Source of the DNA: 2-02-FULL-43-11-A sp964477065
GTDB lineage: Bacteria > Patescibacteriota > Microgenomatia > UBA1406 > HO2-37-13b
Direction: 5' to 3'
Assembly (NCBI GenBank): GCA_964477065.1
Contig: CAYZCU010000001.1
Span: 1 to 64,000 of the forward strand
DNA length: 64,000 bases
Positions 24,511 to 33,098 of the stretch are shown piece by piece. Each line of letters starts with the position of its first letter. Position 1 is the stretch's first letter. The notes below the pieces were generated by a model. That model made no database searches and had not been told where the DNA came from. It saw only the letters and a list, made by a program, of their open reading frames with translations. The translations under genes were made by a program, and so were the position numbers.

Positions 24511-26184
24511 TTATTGTGGATATCCAGCCATCAACTTCTGTAGAACTTCAGAAATTTCCAGCATCGTTGATTCTGTTTCACTCCTTTTTTTGAACTCCAC
24601 CAAATTGCCAGTCCGTTTTGAAATGACTATCCTGTTGGGGATACCGATAAGATCTGCATCAGCAAACTTGGAGCCTGCAGAGACATCTTGGCGATCATCA
24701 AACAGAACTTCGATATTGTGCTCTAACAGTTTTTTGTAGAGTGCAAATGCTTTTGTGCTCACCGTATCATCTTCGAGATTCAGACCGATAAGATGAACGT
24801 GATATGGGGCAATCGCTTCTGGCCAGAGGATTCCCTTTTCATCATGATGCATTTCAACAATCGTTGCAAGTGTCCTCCCAATCCCAATGCCATAACAGCC
24901 CATGTAGTATGGTTTTTCTTGGCCATCTTCATCGATATAGTTGGCGCCATTCATCTTTGTGGAATAGTGATATCCAAGCTGGAAAATATTGCCAACTTCA
25001 ATGCCTTTTTTTACGATAAGTTTTTTGCCATCAGTTGTCAAAAAGCCATCTTGTGCAAGCGCAATATCGCCTTCGATATCTGGTTGATAATCACGATCAA
25101 TGTTGACGTTGTACAGATCCTGGTTAGGCTTATTTGCCCCACCATATGCATTGCGTATCGTGCGAAGAGAATCATCAGCAACTATCAACAGCTCTGTCCC
25201 AGCAGCAAGATGATCTTTGATACCCACAGGAGAGATAAAGCCTGGCTCAGACTGCAGCGTTGTACGGATCTCATCATCAGTTGCATGACGTAGGTTGAGA
25301 GCTCCTGTAAGATGTGCCAGCTTTACTTCATTCACATCATAGTCTCCTCGAATAACTGCCAGGATAAATCGTCCTTTTTCATCGACAAACATCACATCTT
25401 TGATCTGTAACCAAAGCGGGAGCTTATGAAAAGCGATACCATCTTCCATGGTTGTCCCTCGTTCTGCCTGCACAGGTTGCATTTCTTTAAGCTCATCAGC
25501 AGTGTTTTTGAGATCTTTTTGAAAAATGGCAACATCTTCATGAGCTGCATATGTCCCATCATCGGTAGTAAGATATGTACTTTCACCGACCTCAGATTCG
25601 ACAACAAATTCATGACAGTATTCTCCACCAATATATCCATTGTCTGATTCAACAACAGCTGTTTTCAAACCAAGTTTGTTGAAAATTCGTGTGTACGTCT
25701 CAAGCATCTTCATGTATTCGCTTTTGAAATCTTCCTCAGAAGTATGAAAAGAATATGCATCTTTCATCATAAATTCGCGTACACGCAACAACCCCCCACG
25801 GACCCGCAACTCATCTCGAAATTTTGCAGAAAATTGGTAAAGATTAAGTGGTAAGTCTTTGTAACTTACTTGAAATTTGCGAATAAGATCAACAAACATT
25901 TCCTCCGCAGTTCCACCAAGCGCAAACTCGGCACCGTGTCGATCTTTAATCATCATAAGCTCAAACCCAGCTGAATTTGTGCGATTGGTTTCTTGCCACA
26001 GTCCCAAAGGATGCAAAACCGGCGTCACCATNNNNNNNNNNCGAAAACCAAGAGGTAAAAAATAGTATCTCCCTGCACTTGATTCTCTAATAAATCCTCC
26101 TCGATATAATAGACGGTAAGAATCATTACTCGCTTCTGCTGTTGCTGTCTTTTCTGTCTTTGGAAACATCTGTGAATATTTCAT
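24511..26184 (-). CDS. proS: prolyl-tRNA synthetase, bacterial type, interrupted by a scaffold gap
   Basis: Class II synthetase charging tRNA-Pro. Motif 1 region is cut by the gap: LPLGF then Ns then MVTPVLHPLGLWQ. Motif 2 (FRDELRVRGGLLRVREFMMKDAYSFH), the inserted cis-editing domain (about residues 230-380) and motif 3 (GCYGIGIGRTLATI) are intact, followed by the anticodon-binding domain ending LQKLMAGYPQ. In homologues roughly 20 residues separate the two sides of the gap, so about 60 bp is missing and 10 Ns understates it. Expression is probably controlled by the T-box leader upstream. Confidence 0.93.
   Translation of the reverse strand: MKYSQMFPKTEKTATAEASNDSYRLLYRGGFIRESSAGRYYFLPLGFXXXXMVTPVLHPLGLWQETNRTNSAGFELMMIKDRHGAEFALGGTAEEMFVDLIRKFQVSYKDLPLNLYQFSAKFRDELRVRGGLLRVREFMMKDAYSFHTSEEDFKSEYMKMLETYTRIFNKLGLKTAVVESDNGYIGGEYCHEFVVESEVGESTYLTTDDGTYAAHEDVAIFQKDLKNTADELKEMQPVQAERGTTMEDGIAFHKLPLWLQIKDVMFVDEKGRFILAVIRGDYDVNEVKLAHLTGALNLRHATDDEIRTTLQSEPGFISPVGIKDHLAAGTELLIVADDSLRTIRNAYGGANKPNQDLYNVNIDRDYQPDIEGDIALAQDGFLTTDGKKLIVKKGIEVGNIFQLGYHYSTKMNGANYIDEDGQEKPYYMGCYGIGIGRTLATIVEMHHDEKGILWPEAIAPYHVHLIGLNLEDDTVSTKAFALYKKLLEHNIEVLFDDRQDVSAGSKFADADLIGIPNRIVISKRTGNLVEFKKRSETESTMLEISEVLQKLMAGYPQ
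26032..26041. other. scaffold gap (10 N) inside proS, larger than drawn
   Basis: Splits motif 1 of ProRS. The codon before the gap reads CGN (Arg), as expected for the family's PLGFR/PLGWR, and the codon after reads Met. About 20 codons of the usual alignment are absent. Confidence 0.85.
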
Positions 26185-26228
26185 ATTGTTTTCATAAATT
26201 GTAATTACTTTATGGCCCTTCTCGCCAA

Positions 26229-26485
26229 TAAAAAAGCCTCGCCATCACACACCAACATTGGTTGATATGCAAGGACGAGGCATCTCGTGTTACCACCTTG
26301 TTTTATCCAGTTGTTGCCAACTGAACCTTTGTAACCGACTCATTCCTCTTGGGCGACATCGGCATTTCTATGTGTCTTAATCACAGTTGAACTTCTGTGG
26401 AAAGTTAGTGGCCTTCAGTTATCGGACCATGTCCTTTCTCGCTCAAAGGCAGGAAACCTTTTCATCGCGAATTAAAATAATATCT
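26229..26485 (-). promoter_or_regulatory. T-box riboswitch leader of proS
   Basis: Reading the minus strand, the leader ends with AAGGTGGTAACACGAG (26284-26299), a clear match to the T-box consensus that pairs with the uncharged tRNA acceptor end. It is followed by a terminator: GCCTCGTCC pairs with GGCGAGGC (bulged T), then six T near 26229. The T-box bases overlap the 5' arm of the terminator, allowing the mutually exclusive antiterminator. The about 185 nt upstream hold the stem I region (CGAGAAAGGACATGG, CTGAAGGCC). A Pro codon CCA occurs in TTTCCACAG as a candidate specifier, but I could not fold stem I with certainty. A TATACT -10 lies at 26492-26497. Confidence 0.88.
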
Positions 26486-26680
26486 ATGAATAGTATAGCA
26501 CATTGAATACCTTGTGATGGGGTGATGTTCTCACTATCTTTCTCAAGTTCAACTCTGTGACATTACGATCATCGATCTCTGATTTTCGATCATGTACATG
26601 AGCTCATAATAGCAAATAGCGGTTCAAGATACCCTCCATGATATAATAGCAATTGTTGTTACATTAAATTTTTACTACTG

Positions 26681-26962
26681 ATGACTATTGAGAGAGGCGA
26701 AAATACCAGGTGGCGTACATTTGAGGTCGGACAGAATGTAAGTATCGGTGTGCATTATTTTCGCCAAGGGCGCGAAATCTTAACCACGCTCTGTGCTGCT
26801 ACTGCTGGCAACCCAACTAATTCTGGCATCGTTATAAGTGCGATCCGTGGAGGATGCCCAGTAGGAAATGGTATTGCGGAAGTGCAATGTCAGACATGTG
26901 ACTATCGTGAACATCTAATTTCGCAGAGAAATGGCACCGTAAGGCATGTCTCCTATAGCTGA
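26681..26962 (+). CDS. small hypothetical protein with CxxC
   Basis: 93 residues, soluble, Gly-rich, with GGCPVGNG and VQCQTCDYREH; the three cysteines including CQTC may bind a metal. TATAAT at 26642-26647 gives a leader of about 28 nt. No homologous family recognised, and no Shine-Dalgarno is evident, so the call rests on the open frame, promoter and protein-like composition. Confidence 0.4.
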   Translation: MTIERGENTRWRTFEVGQNVSIGVHYFRQGREILTTLCAATAGNPTNSGIVISAIRGGCPVGNGIAEVQCQTCDYREHLISQRNGTVRHVSYS

Positions 26963-27023
26963 TAGTGTCTGTGGTTTTCAATACCTGAAATTCTTTTTGA
27001 GATCAAATGCTGAGCGTGTCGGA

Positions 27024-27485
27024 CTAGACTCTATGCGTCCCTACAACTTGCTCTTCTATTTGCAACAAATGTTCTCCTTGATTATGCTCGATTGATGCTT
27101 CAAGAAATCTTTTTGGAGTGAATTTAGGATGTGGGCCTGCTTGTTTATGCCATTCACTCTCTGGCAATTGTTCATATACCTGTATTATCTTATTCCCAGA
27201 TGCAATAAGCTCACTGTATACTGTTTCCCAGTTTTTAAGTTTGCTCGATTGAACACTTTGGGCATTGAACCTGTCAACATCATTAACCCACCTAGGAGAA
27301 GTTCCCTGTAACAGGCTAGCAACCTGATGTAATGACTGCCTCTCCCATCCAGTCAAATGTGCCAACATATCTTTGAGACTCCACTCTCCGAACAAAACAA
27401 TTTCTCGTTTCTCCTTCGGAAATGCATCAACCATTGCCTCGAATTGCGTTCGTGCCTCTTTGTATTTTTGAATAAGTGTTTTCAT
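27024..27485 (-). CDS. DinB-like four-helix protein (ClbS/DfsB type)
   Basis: 153 residues from MKTLIQKYKEARTQFEAMV. FGEWSLKDMLAHLTGWERQ is the hallmark of the DinB/ClbS-DfsB (DUF1706) group, with further helices NWETVYSELIASGNKIIQVYEQL and FLEASIEHNQGEHLLQIEEQ. Family members include cyclopropane hydrolases such as ClbS and proteins of unknown activity. The ATG at 27485 lies only 3 nt after the 3' end of tRNA-Gln(CUG), so the mRNA probably arises from the tRNA transcript. A longer frame would read through the tRNA and is rejected. Confidence 0.72.
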   Translation of the reverse strand: MKTLIQKYKEARTQFEAMVDAFPKEKREIVLFGEWSLKDMLAHLTGWERQSLHQVASLLQGTSPRWVNDVDRFNAQSVQSSKLKNWETVYSELIASGNKIIQVYEQLPESEWHKQAGPHPKFTPKRFLEASIEHNQGEHLLQIEEQVVGTHRV

Positions 27486-27488
27486 CTG

Positions 27489-27559
27489 CTGCCCAGCAGG
27501 GATTTGAACCCCAATTACTTCGTTCAGAGCGAAGCGTCCTACCATTAGACGACCGGGCA
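27489..27559 (-). tRNA. tRNA-Gln (anticodon CUG)
   Basis: 71-nt cloverleaf. Acceptor TGCCCGG pairs with CTGGGCA, including the U1-A72 pair and G73 discriminator typical of glutamine tRNAs. D arm GTCT/GGAC, anticodon stem CTTCG/CGAAG with loop CTCTGAA (anticodon CTG), T loop TTCAAAT. CCA is not encoded. It lies between the XRE gene and the DinB-like gene on the same strand. Confidence 0.9.
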
Positions 27560-27614
27560 TGTCCGTCCACAAACTTTCGAAGTGATCGTGGCATTATTGT
27601 ACCACCGTAATGCG

Positions 27615-27929
27615 CTATTTGCCAGATGTGGCAGTTGGGATAAAGGAAATATGCAACGTGCAATCCAGTGCCTGGGCAATGCGCTTCATCAATCGAAAAG
27701 ATGGATTTGCCGTCATGGATTCGATAGATGATATACGCGCTTGGGATGTTTTGACACGTGACGCAAGCTCCTGCTGAGTCTCTTTGCGAGCAAGACGCTT
27801 TTCAATCAGTGCAGATGCGAGAATAAACTCAGGTCGCGCCTCTTCCCATGCTTGCACAAATTTGGGATTTTTGAGTAGTTCACTCAAGTGATCTTGATAG
27901 TCGATAGTGTGGGACTTTACCTTTTTCAT
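27615..27929 (-). CDS. XRE-family transcriptional regulator (antitoxin-like)
   Basis: 104 residues from MKKVKSHTIDYQDHLSELL. The helix-turn-helix is RLARKETQQELASRVKTSQARISSIESMTANPSFRLMKRIAQAL (about 46-90), and the C-terminus LHISFIPTATSGK follows the pattern of HigA/MqsA-type antitoxins. The N-terminal 45 residues (LLKNPKFVQAWEEARPEFILASALIEKRL) also fit antitoxins. No RelE/HigB-like toxin lies next to it, so it may be a solitary regulator. A perfect 24-bp palindrome directly upstream suggests autoregulation. Confidence 0.82.
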   Translation of the reverse strand: MKKVKSHTIDYQDHLSELLKNPKFVQAWEEARPEFILASALIEKRLARKETQQELASRVKTSQARISSIESMTANPSFRLMKRIAQALDCTLHISFIPTATSGK

Positions 27930-27935
27930 ATTTAA

Positions 27936-27959
27936 ATATATATCATATATGATATATAT
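27936..27959. promoter_or_regulatory. 24-bp AT-rich palindrome, probable operator of the XRE gene
   Basis: Perfectly self-complementary about CATATATG, 7 bp upstream of the chosen ATG, in the core-promoter position; a dimeric HTH protein bound here would block transcription. Confidence 0.6.
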
Positions 27960-27981
27960 AGTCAACTGCCTATAGCACTAT

Positions 27982-28626
27982 CTACCGCCTGTGCTGACCT
28001 GGAGAGAGAAAGAGCTCGCACTCATCACCGACACATTCTTCAGGAGAAAGGCTCTGGTAGCGCTGATACATGCTTTCAAATTGCTCAAGATAATGAAGCA
28101 CTTCGCGTGGGGTTGTAGCATAGCGAAACACTTTGTATTCTTCCTCACGGACGCGCATGTTTTTCCAAAAGGCATCGAGTATGCTTCGCCAAAATGGACC
28201 ATACAAAATAAATGGCTTGTGCCTATCAAAGTACAAACGTGAAAGTGCCCATGCCATACCAAACTCAGAGATCGTCCCCGTTCCTCCATTAAAAAGCACA
28301 TACGCATCCCCTTCCTCTAAAAGCCGTCTTGTCCTTTCGACATAATTAGATTCCTCAGTCGCTTTATCCACGAGGCGAATGTTTTCATCCATTTTCCCTT
28401 CAAAATGATTCACATGTTTTGGAGAAAAGTACACCGCCTCAACACGGCCTCCTCCAGCTTTTGCCCCTTTTGAGCCAGCATACATCACCCCCGGACCACC
28501 ACCATTGATCTGTGTATATCCATGCTCTGCCAGGAGTTTGGCAGTATCAAAGGCACTGACAAATTCCTCATCTTTTTCGTGAGATTGAGAATAGCCGAAG
28601 AACGTAACTGTATTGATAAGTTTCAT
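27982..28626 (-). CDS. LOG-family (TIGR00725/lysine decarboxylase-like) protein
   Basis: 214 residues. The Rossmann-like nucleotide-binding fold with INGGGPGVMYAGSKGA (near 35-50), RTRRLLEEGDAYVLFNGGTGTISEFGMAWAL: the NGGTGTxxE motif corresponds to the family's PGGxGTxxE, with Asn for Pro. Members include cytokinin-activating phosphoribohydrolases (LOG) and nucleotide 5'-monophosphate hydrolases. It ends the glucan operon; an in-frame GTG immediately after the GH57 stop (28635) is an alternative start. Confidence 0.8.
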   Translation of the reverse strand: MKLINTVTFFGYSQSHEKDEEFVSAFDTAKLLAEHGYTQINGGGPGVMYAGSKGAKAGGGRVEAVYFSPKHVNHFEGKMDENIRLVDKATEESNYVERTRRLLEEGDAYVLFNGGTGTISEFGMAWALSRLYFDRHKPFILYGPFWRSILDAFWKNMRVREEEYKVFRYATTPREVLHYLEQFESMYQRYQSLSPEECVGDECELFLSPGQHRR

Positions 28627-28635
28627 AGCAATCAC

Positions 28636-29895
28636 TTACTTTACAGGTTTTTGACGCTTCTTTCCAGTCGAAGTTCGTGACTGTTTCACAGGTGATTCAA
28701 GCCGATCTAATCGAATTTCGATATCTTTCAGAGCATTCATATAGGCTATGCATGCGTCATAGGGTGATTCATATGGGTTGAAATAGGCATGCACATCACC
28801 ATCTGAAAACCACTTGGTACACATATAGTAAAAATGATCGGATGTCAGCATATGTTGCCAGTCACTGAGAATCGTAGGATCGGTAGCCATTGACGCATAG
28901 ACGCGCGGGCGCAATGCATAGACCTGCTCGATAGCATCTCGTTGCATTTTATTTCCGACCCATGCTGACAAATCTCGATCTGTATCTGCCCAGGTCAAGA
29001 TATTGGGGACATCGATATAGCCAACAGATGGATATGTTTTAATAACTTCTGTGGGCATCATGAAATTATTTTTGGGATTTTTCAGAAGTGCTTTGGGCAA
29101 TGCAGATAAGAAATCAAATATACCTGTTTCTTCCCACTGATGTTCCCCAAATGTTTCATAGTCCATAAAGAGGTTCACCGTTTGAGCATCATCTTCGATC
29201 GCGTTGATCCATGCTACAAATTTATCCACCGTCAACGGCCATTCTGGCCATGATCGCTCTGAAAATCGAAAAGCAATATCATCTGAAAGGGTGTAATTTT
29301 TGAGGAGAACTTTAACATGCTCTGTATCAACGGGTTGGTACACATAGTTTGGACTGCGCCACTGTAAAATTGGATCCCACCCTTCAGCGACAAGGCCTGC
29401 ATAGCCTGCCTCATCGGCCCATTTTGCAAGATCATTGTTGTATGCCAATTCTGTATTTGAAAAAACACGCGGTGTGACGCCAAACAAGTCATGTATCCGC
29501 GTGCGATGTTGCTCGACTTGGCTTTCAAATTCATCACGATTATAAAAAAAAGAGAGTGAATGATGATACGTCTCTCCTAAAATTTCCGCCTTCCCCGTTG
29601 CCACAATTTCTTTAAATTGTGTGATGACTGATGGATCGATTTCTTCAAGTTGATCAAGCAGGACACCCGTGAGAGACAAACTTACTTTAAATCCGGGAAC
29701 GTCCTTGAGCAATTTCAGAAGTAATGCATTTGTTGGGATGTATGATTTGTGGATGACTTTTTTGAGAATTTTTTTGTTATCAAGTCGCTCTTCATCTGTT
29801 TGGAAATAATCTGACGACGTACCAATATCAAAGACGCCAAACCGTCGAATGCGACGGGGTTGATGCGCTTTGAGATAGAGACAAATGGTTGGCAT
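28636..29895 (-). CDS. family 57 glycoside hydrolase (alpha-amylase-like)
   Basis: 419 residues. The N-terminal (beta/alpha)7 barrel begins with ICLYLKAHQPRR (conserved His), contains ILGETYHHSLSFF, the nucleophile Glu149 in FSNTELAYNND and the acid/base Asp245 in FMDYETFGEHQ, all GH57 signatures. It hydrolyses or rearranges alpha-1,4-glucans; 4-alpha-glucanotransferase and amylase activities are both known in the family. The C-terminal 30 residues are Lys/Arg-rich. It lies 3 bp after the GT4 gene in the glucan operon. Probably cytosolic (no signal peptide). Confidence 0.9.
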   Translation of the reverse strand: MPTICLYLKAHQPRRIRRFGVFDIGTSSDYFQTDEERLDNKKILKKVIHKSYIPTNALLLKLLKDVPGFKVSLSLTGVLLDQLEEIDPSVITQFKEIVATGKAEILGETYHHSLSFFYNRDEFESQVEQHRTRIHDLFGVTPRVFSNTELAYNNDLAKWADEAGYAGLVAEGWDPILQWRSPNYVYQPVDTEHVKVLLKNYTLSDDIAFRFSERSWPEWPLTVDKFVAWINAIEDDAQTVNLFMDYETFGEHQWEETGIFDFLSALPKALLKNPKNNFMMPTEVIKTYPSVGYIDVPNILTWADTDRDLSAWVGNKMQRDAIEQVYALRPRVYASMATDPTILSDWQHMLTSDHFYYMCTKWFSDGDVHAYFNPYESPYDACIAYMNALKDIEIRLDRLESPVKQSRTSTGKKRQKPVK

Positions 29896-29898
29896 ATC

Positions 29899-31104
29899 TT
29901 AAATAAGTGAATGATATATACTGTTGCACTGCTCTGCAGACCTCGACCACTGAAATGATTGAACTTCATCATAGCCATCATGCGTAAGGGATTCATGAAG
30001 AGCAGGGTATGACAAAAGTGCGATAAGCTTTTCAGCCAACCCATCAACATCCCAAAAATCCACCTTCAAAGCACTATGCAAACCCTCTGCAACACCTGAT
30101 TGTTTAGATACGATAACCGGAGTATTATATGTCAACGCCTCAAGGGGAGATATGCCGAATGGCTCTGAGACTGATGGTTGCACGTACACATCAGCAGACG
30201 CATACATGCGAGCGAGATTTTTGCCACGCATCCATCCGGCAAAAAGCACATGCCCAGATAATCCCAAGTGCGCGGATAATTCAATCAACTCATATTCTTT
30301 TTCTCCAGAACCAACAAGTACCAACTTCGTTCGTGGGTGGATTTTGATCACTTTTTGCATGGCACGAATCAAGTAATCCAACCCTTTATGCAAGGTAAAT
30401 CGACCTGTATATAAAATGATTGTATATCCATGTTTTTTGAGCTCTAAAATATCATTGTCTTCAACTGTTTCATACGTGTCATCATGCGGAAGTGTCACCC
30501 CATTGTGAACGACATCAACACGCGATCGTTTCACGCCGTACTTCGTATGCAAAATGTTTTTCGTGTATTCAGATACTGCGATGATGTGATCTGCTTTTTT
30601 GAAACTTTCATGCTCTACTTCGTGCACCGCAGGATTGACACTTCCCCCACTGCGATCAAACTCTGTCGAATGCACATGCATAATCAATGGAGCGGAACTT
30701 TGTCGGCGCGCTTCAATCCCAGCCATGTACGTCATCCAATCATGGACATGGATAATATCATGTTCGACATCATGGGCGATCGCTCCTGCAAGTTGTGCAT
30801 AACGAATCACTTCTCCCATAAGATCAACAGAAAATCCATGATTTCCTGAAAGTGCTTTCTTACGCATATACTCTGTTGGCGTCAGATAAGGAGACAGCAG
30901 GGAATACACAGACTTCATATCGATACGACCATTGTCTGCAAATGAAAATGGCATCCAATCAGTATCAAGGGGAATTTCACGCGGAAGCACAAAATGAACA
31001 TCCACCTCTTGTTGTACAAGTGCCTGTGTCAAGCCATGACAAGCAGTTCCGAGACCGCCACTGTTATGTGGGGGGAATTCCCAACCATACATCAAAATTT
31101 TCAT
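29899..31104 (-). CDS. GT4/GT5-type glycosyltransferase (glycogen synthase-like)
   Basis: 401 residues with a GT-B fold. The N-terminus MKILMYGWEFPPHNSGGLGT carries the glycine loop of starch/glycogen synthase-like enzymes; HVHSTEFDRS and the C-terminal nucleotide-sugar site ILYTGRFTLHKGLDYLIRA, LFAGWMRGKNLARMYASADVYVQPS and the E-x7-E motif EPFGISPLE are clear. Neighbouring GH57, GH15 and glucokinase suggest an alpha-glucan (or trehalose/maltosyl) product. The ATG overlaps the GH15 stop (ATGA), indicating coupling. Confidence 0.88.
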   Translation of the reverse strand: MKILMYGWEFPPHNSGGLGTACHGLTQALVQQEVDVHFVLPREIPLDTDWMPFSFADNGRIDMKSVYSLLSPYLTPTEYMRKKALSGNHGFSVDLMGEVIRYAQLAGAIAHDVEHDIIHVHDWMTYMAGIEARRQSSAPLIMHVHSTEFDRSGGSVNPAVHEVEHESFKKADHIIAVSEYTKNILHTKYGVKRSRVDVVHNGVTLPHDDTYETVEDNDILELKKHGYTIILYTGRFTLHKGLDYLIRAMQKVIKIHPRTKLVLVGSGEKEYELIELSAHLGLSGHVLFAGWMRGKNLARMYASADVYVQPSVSEPFGISPLEALTYNTPVIVSKQSGVAEGLHSALKVDFWDVDGLAEKLIALLSYPALHESLTHDGYDEVQSFQWSRSAEQCNSIYHSLI

Positions 31105-33095
31105 ACTGCATACATGTGGGTACTTCCCAATTTTTCAGATTGTTCCATATACATCAAAAGCGTTTGGACATATTCAGCATGACTCCATGTCAATGGTGAT
31201 GCTGAAATATGCTCACCCGTTTCAGGGTGTACTTGCTCAGGAAGTATACCTGATTCAAGTGCTCGCTGGGCAACCCATGTGATATGACTGTACGCCCGTG
31301 CTAATTCATCAGGAGATGTTGCTGTCAAAATAAAATACTGTGCAATCCATAGACTTGAGATAATCCATGGATTTCCAGGAAATGATAGGGACGCGCGAAA
31401 ATAGCCATCATTGACATAGCGAGCAAATCCACCTATCCCCACCTCTCCCTGCAAGCCTTTTTCACAGGAGATATGCTTCATCACATAATCCATCCCGCGA
31501 GTGATTTTTTCATCCGTGACATCAAAAATACCAAATCGGTACATCGCATAGACACTTGAAATGTCACAGGTGGTATCGACACGATATTTTTTTCCATCTC
31601 GGTAGAGTCGCTTACAAAAATATCCTTCTTTCTCATCGTACAATAAATCGACAAGTGCTTTTTTGATTTTTTCAGCAAAGGTGCGATATTTAAGTTCATT
31701 TTGCGTCTTGCCAAGAAGCCCTGCAAATCGAGATGCTGCCATGAGCCCTGCATAGACTGCCCCAGCAGTAAATGCTGATATCCCATACTTCTCTTCCCAA
31801 AGATCATAACTCGGCAACGGCAGACCAGTCTCCGTGTCCATGTAGCTCACCATGAATTCTGCAGATTTTTTGATACACGTATTGTAAAGCGTTTCGATAA
31901 GCTCTAAATCTTTTGAACTTTCATAATATTCGCCAAGCGCAAACAGCACAAGCGCTGTCTCATCCTCCTGAATAGGCAGATCGTCTGGATCTTGCTGAAC
32001 CCACGGATGCCACGACGCACCCAATGATCCATCAGGGCGATATTTATGTCGAAGATAGCCTTCTTGGGTCAGAAGCCCATTACAAAAGCGAAAAAACTTT
32101 CGCGTGACGTGTGAGTAACCCGCTTTTTGCAAAGCACATGCTGTCAATGCTCCATCTCGGGGCCACATATAATTGTAGTAATCACGACCTTGCTTGAGCA
32201 AATCAGAATCACTTGATGCAATGATTGCTCCCGTGTCATCAATATGTGCACGAACAATTAACAACGATTGTTTGAACACCTGTATCAGTCGCTCATCAAT
32301 ACCTTCGTATGAATATCCTTGTTTATTCACCCATGCTTTCCAATAATCTTGTGTCGTTTGCAATAAATACTGCGCCGTTTTTTCCAGCACATAGACATTG
32401 AGTTCATAGGCTTCTTCAAGCGTTTTGCCAATACACATCCAATAGTGAATGGTGTAGTCAGCGCCACCTTTGATTTCACAGGTGCACCCCACGACAGAAT
32501 CCACAAATCCATGTTCGATGGAATTTTGCTCAAGCCGACCGTCTTCTGCATCGACATACGTGCCCTCATGGCCTTCTATGCCAAGCAATCCGACACTATA
32601 GTCATCAATACCAACAACATCGTGATCACAATTCATCAAAAATACGCGACGCCCCTTATAGTGAATCAAAACCTTTGCATGTGGATCATAAAAAGCAGTA
32701 TCTCCACGATGTGCTTCATAAATTTCAAACTGATGATTCATATATAGTTTGATCGTCCGCTTCGTCGTACTATGATTGTGAAGGGTGATATGCCGAATAA
32801 AAATATTCTTTTCGTTATACACACAATCCTCAAAACGAATAGATATGTTTTTTTCTTCATGAAACGCATAGACATCACTCGTCATTGAGTCAGAGACCTG
32901 TCCTATTTTGAAGGTCCATCCGGGATGATCCATCCAGACGATACCCCCGTCGACAAAGAGGCCAACTTTATGAAGAAGTTTTCCTGCCGTGTGATTCTCA
33001 AGCCCCACGTGAGGATAGTACAAATCATAGATTTGCGCATGTTGGTCGAGACCGACCAGAAGTGACCCATTTCCCAATGTTGCTATCTTTGGCAT
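31101..33095 (-). CDS. family 15 glycoside hydrolase (glucoamylase/trehalase-like)
   Basis: 664 residues. An N-terminal beta-sandwich (1-260) is followed by the (alpha/alpha)6 barrel with YNYMWPRDGALTACALQKAG, HKYRPDGSLGASWHPWVQQD, the catalytic acid region IQEDETALVLFALGEYYE and the base in GILPEQVHPETGEHISASPLTWSHAEY. It releases glucose from the ends of alpha-glucans (some members cleave trehalose). No signal peptide is visible, so the substrate is probably internal glycogen-like material. Glucose released could be phosphorylated by the ROK kinase encoded 3 bp upstream. Confidence 0.92.
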   Translation of the reverse strand: MPKIATLGNGSLLVGLDQHAQIYDLYYPHVGLENHTAGKLLHKVGLFVDGGIVWMDHPGWTFKIGQVSDSMTSDVYAFHEEKNISIRFEDCVYNEKNIFIRHITLHNHSTTKRTIKLYMNHQFEIYEAHRGDTAFYDPHAKVLIHYKGRRVFLMNCDHDVVGIDDYSVGLLGIEGHEGTYVDAEDGRLEQNSIEHGFVDSVVGCTCEIKGGADYTIHYWMCIGKTLEEAYELNVYVLEKTAQYLLQTTQDYWKAWVNKQGYSYEGIDERLIQVFKQSLLIVRAHIDDTGAIIASSDSDLLKQGRDYYNYMWPRDGALTACALQKAGYSHVTRKFFRFCNGLLTQEGYLRHKYRPDGSLGASWHPWVQQDPDDLPIQEDETALVLFALGEYYESSKDLELIETLYNTCIKKSAEFMVSYMDTETGLPLPSYDLWEEKYGISAFTAGAVYAGLMAASRFAGLLGKTQNELKYRTFAEKIKKALVDLLYDEKEGYFCKRLYRDGKKYRVDTTCDISSVYAMYRFGIFDVTDEKITRGMDYVMKHISCEKGLQGEVGIGGFARYVNDGYFRASLSFPGNPWIISSLWIAQYFILTATSPDELARAYSHITWVAQRALESGILPEQVHPETGEHISASPLTWSHAEYVQTLLMYMEQSEKLGSTHMYAV

Positions 33096-33098
33096 ATG

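Noticed and set aside
27489..27559. First reading of this tRNA as tRNA-Glu
   Set aside because: The 7-nt anticodon loop is CTCTGAA, giving CTG, and U1-A72 with G73 supports glutamine.
27486..27572. 29-residue N-terminal extension of the DinB-like protein
   Set aside because: It reads through the tRNA-Gln gene; the domain starts at MKTLIQK.
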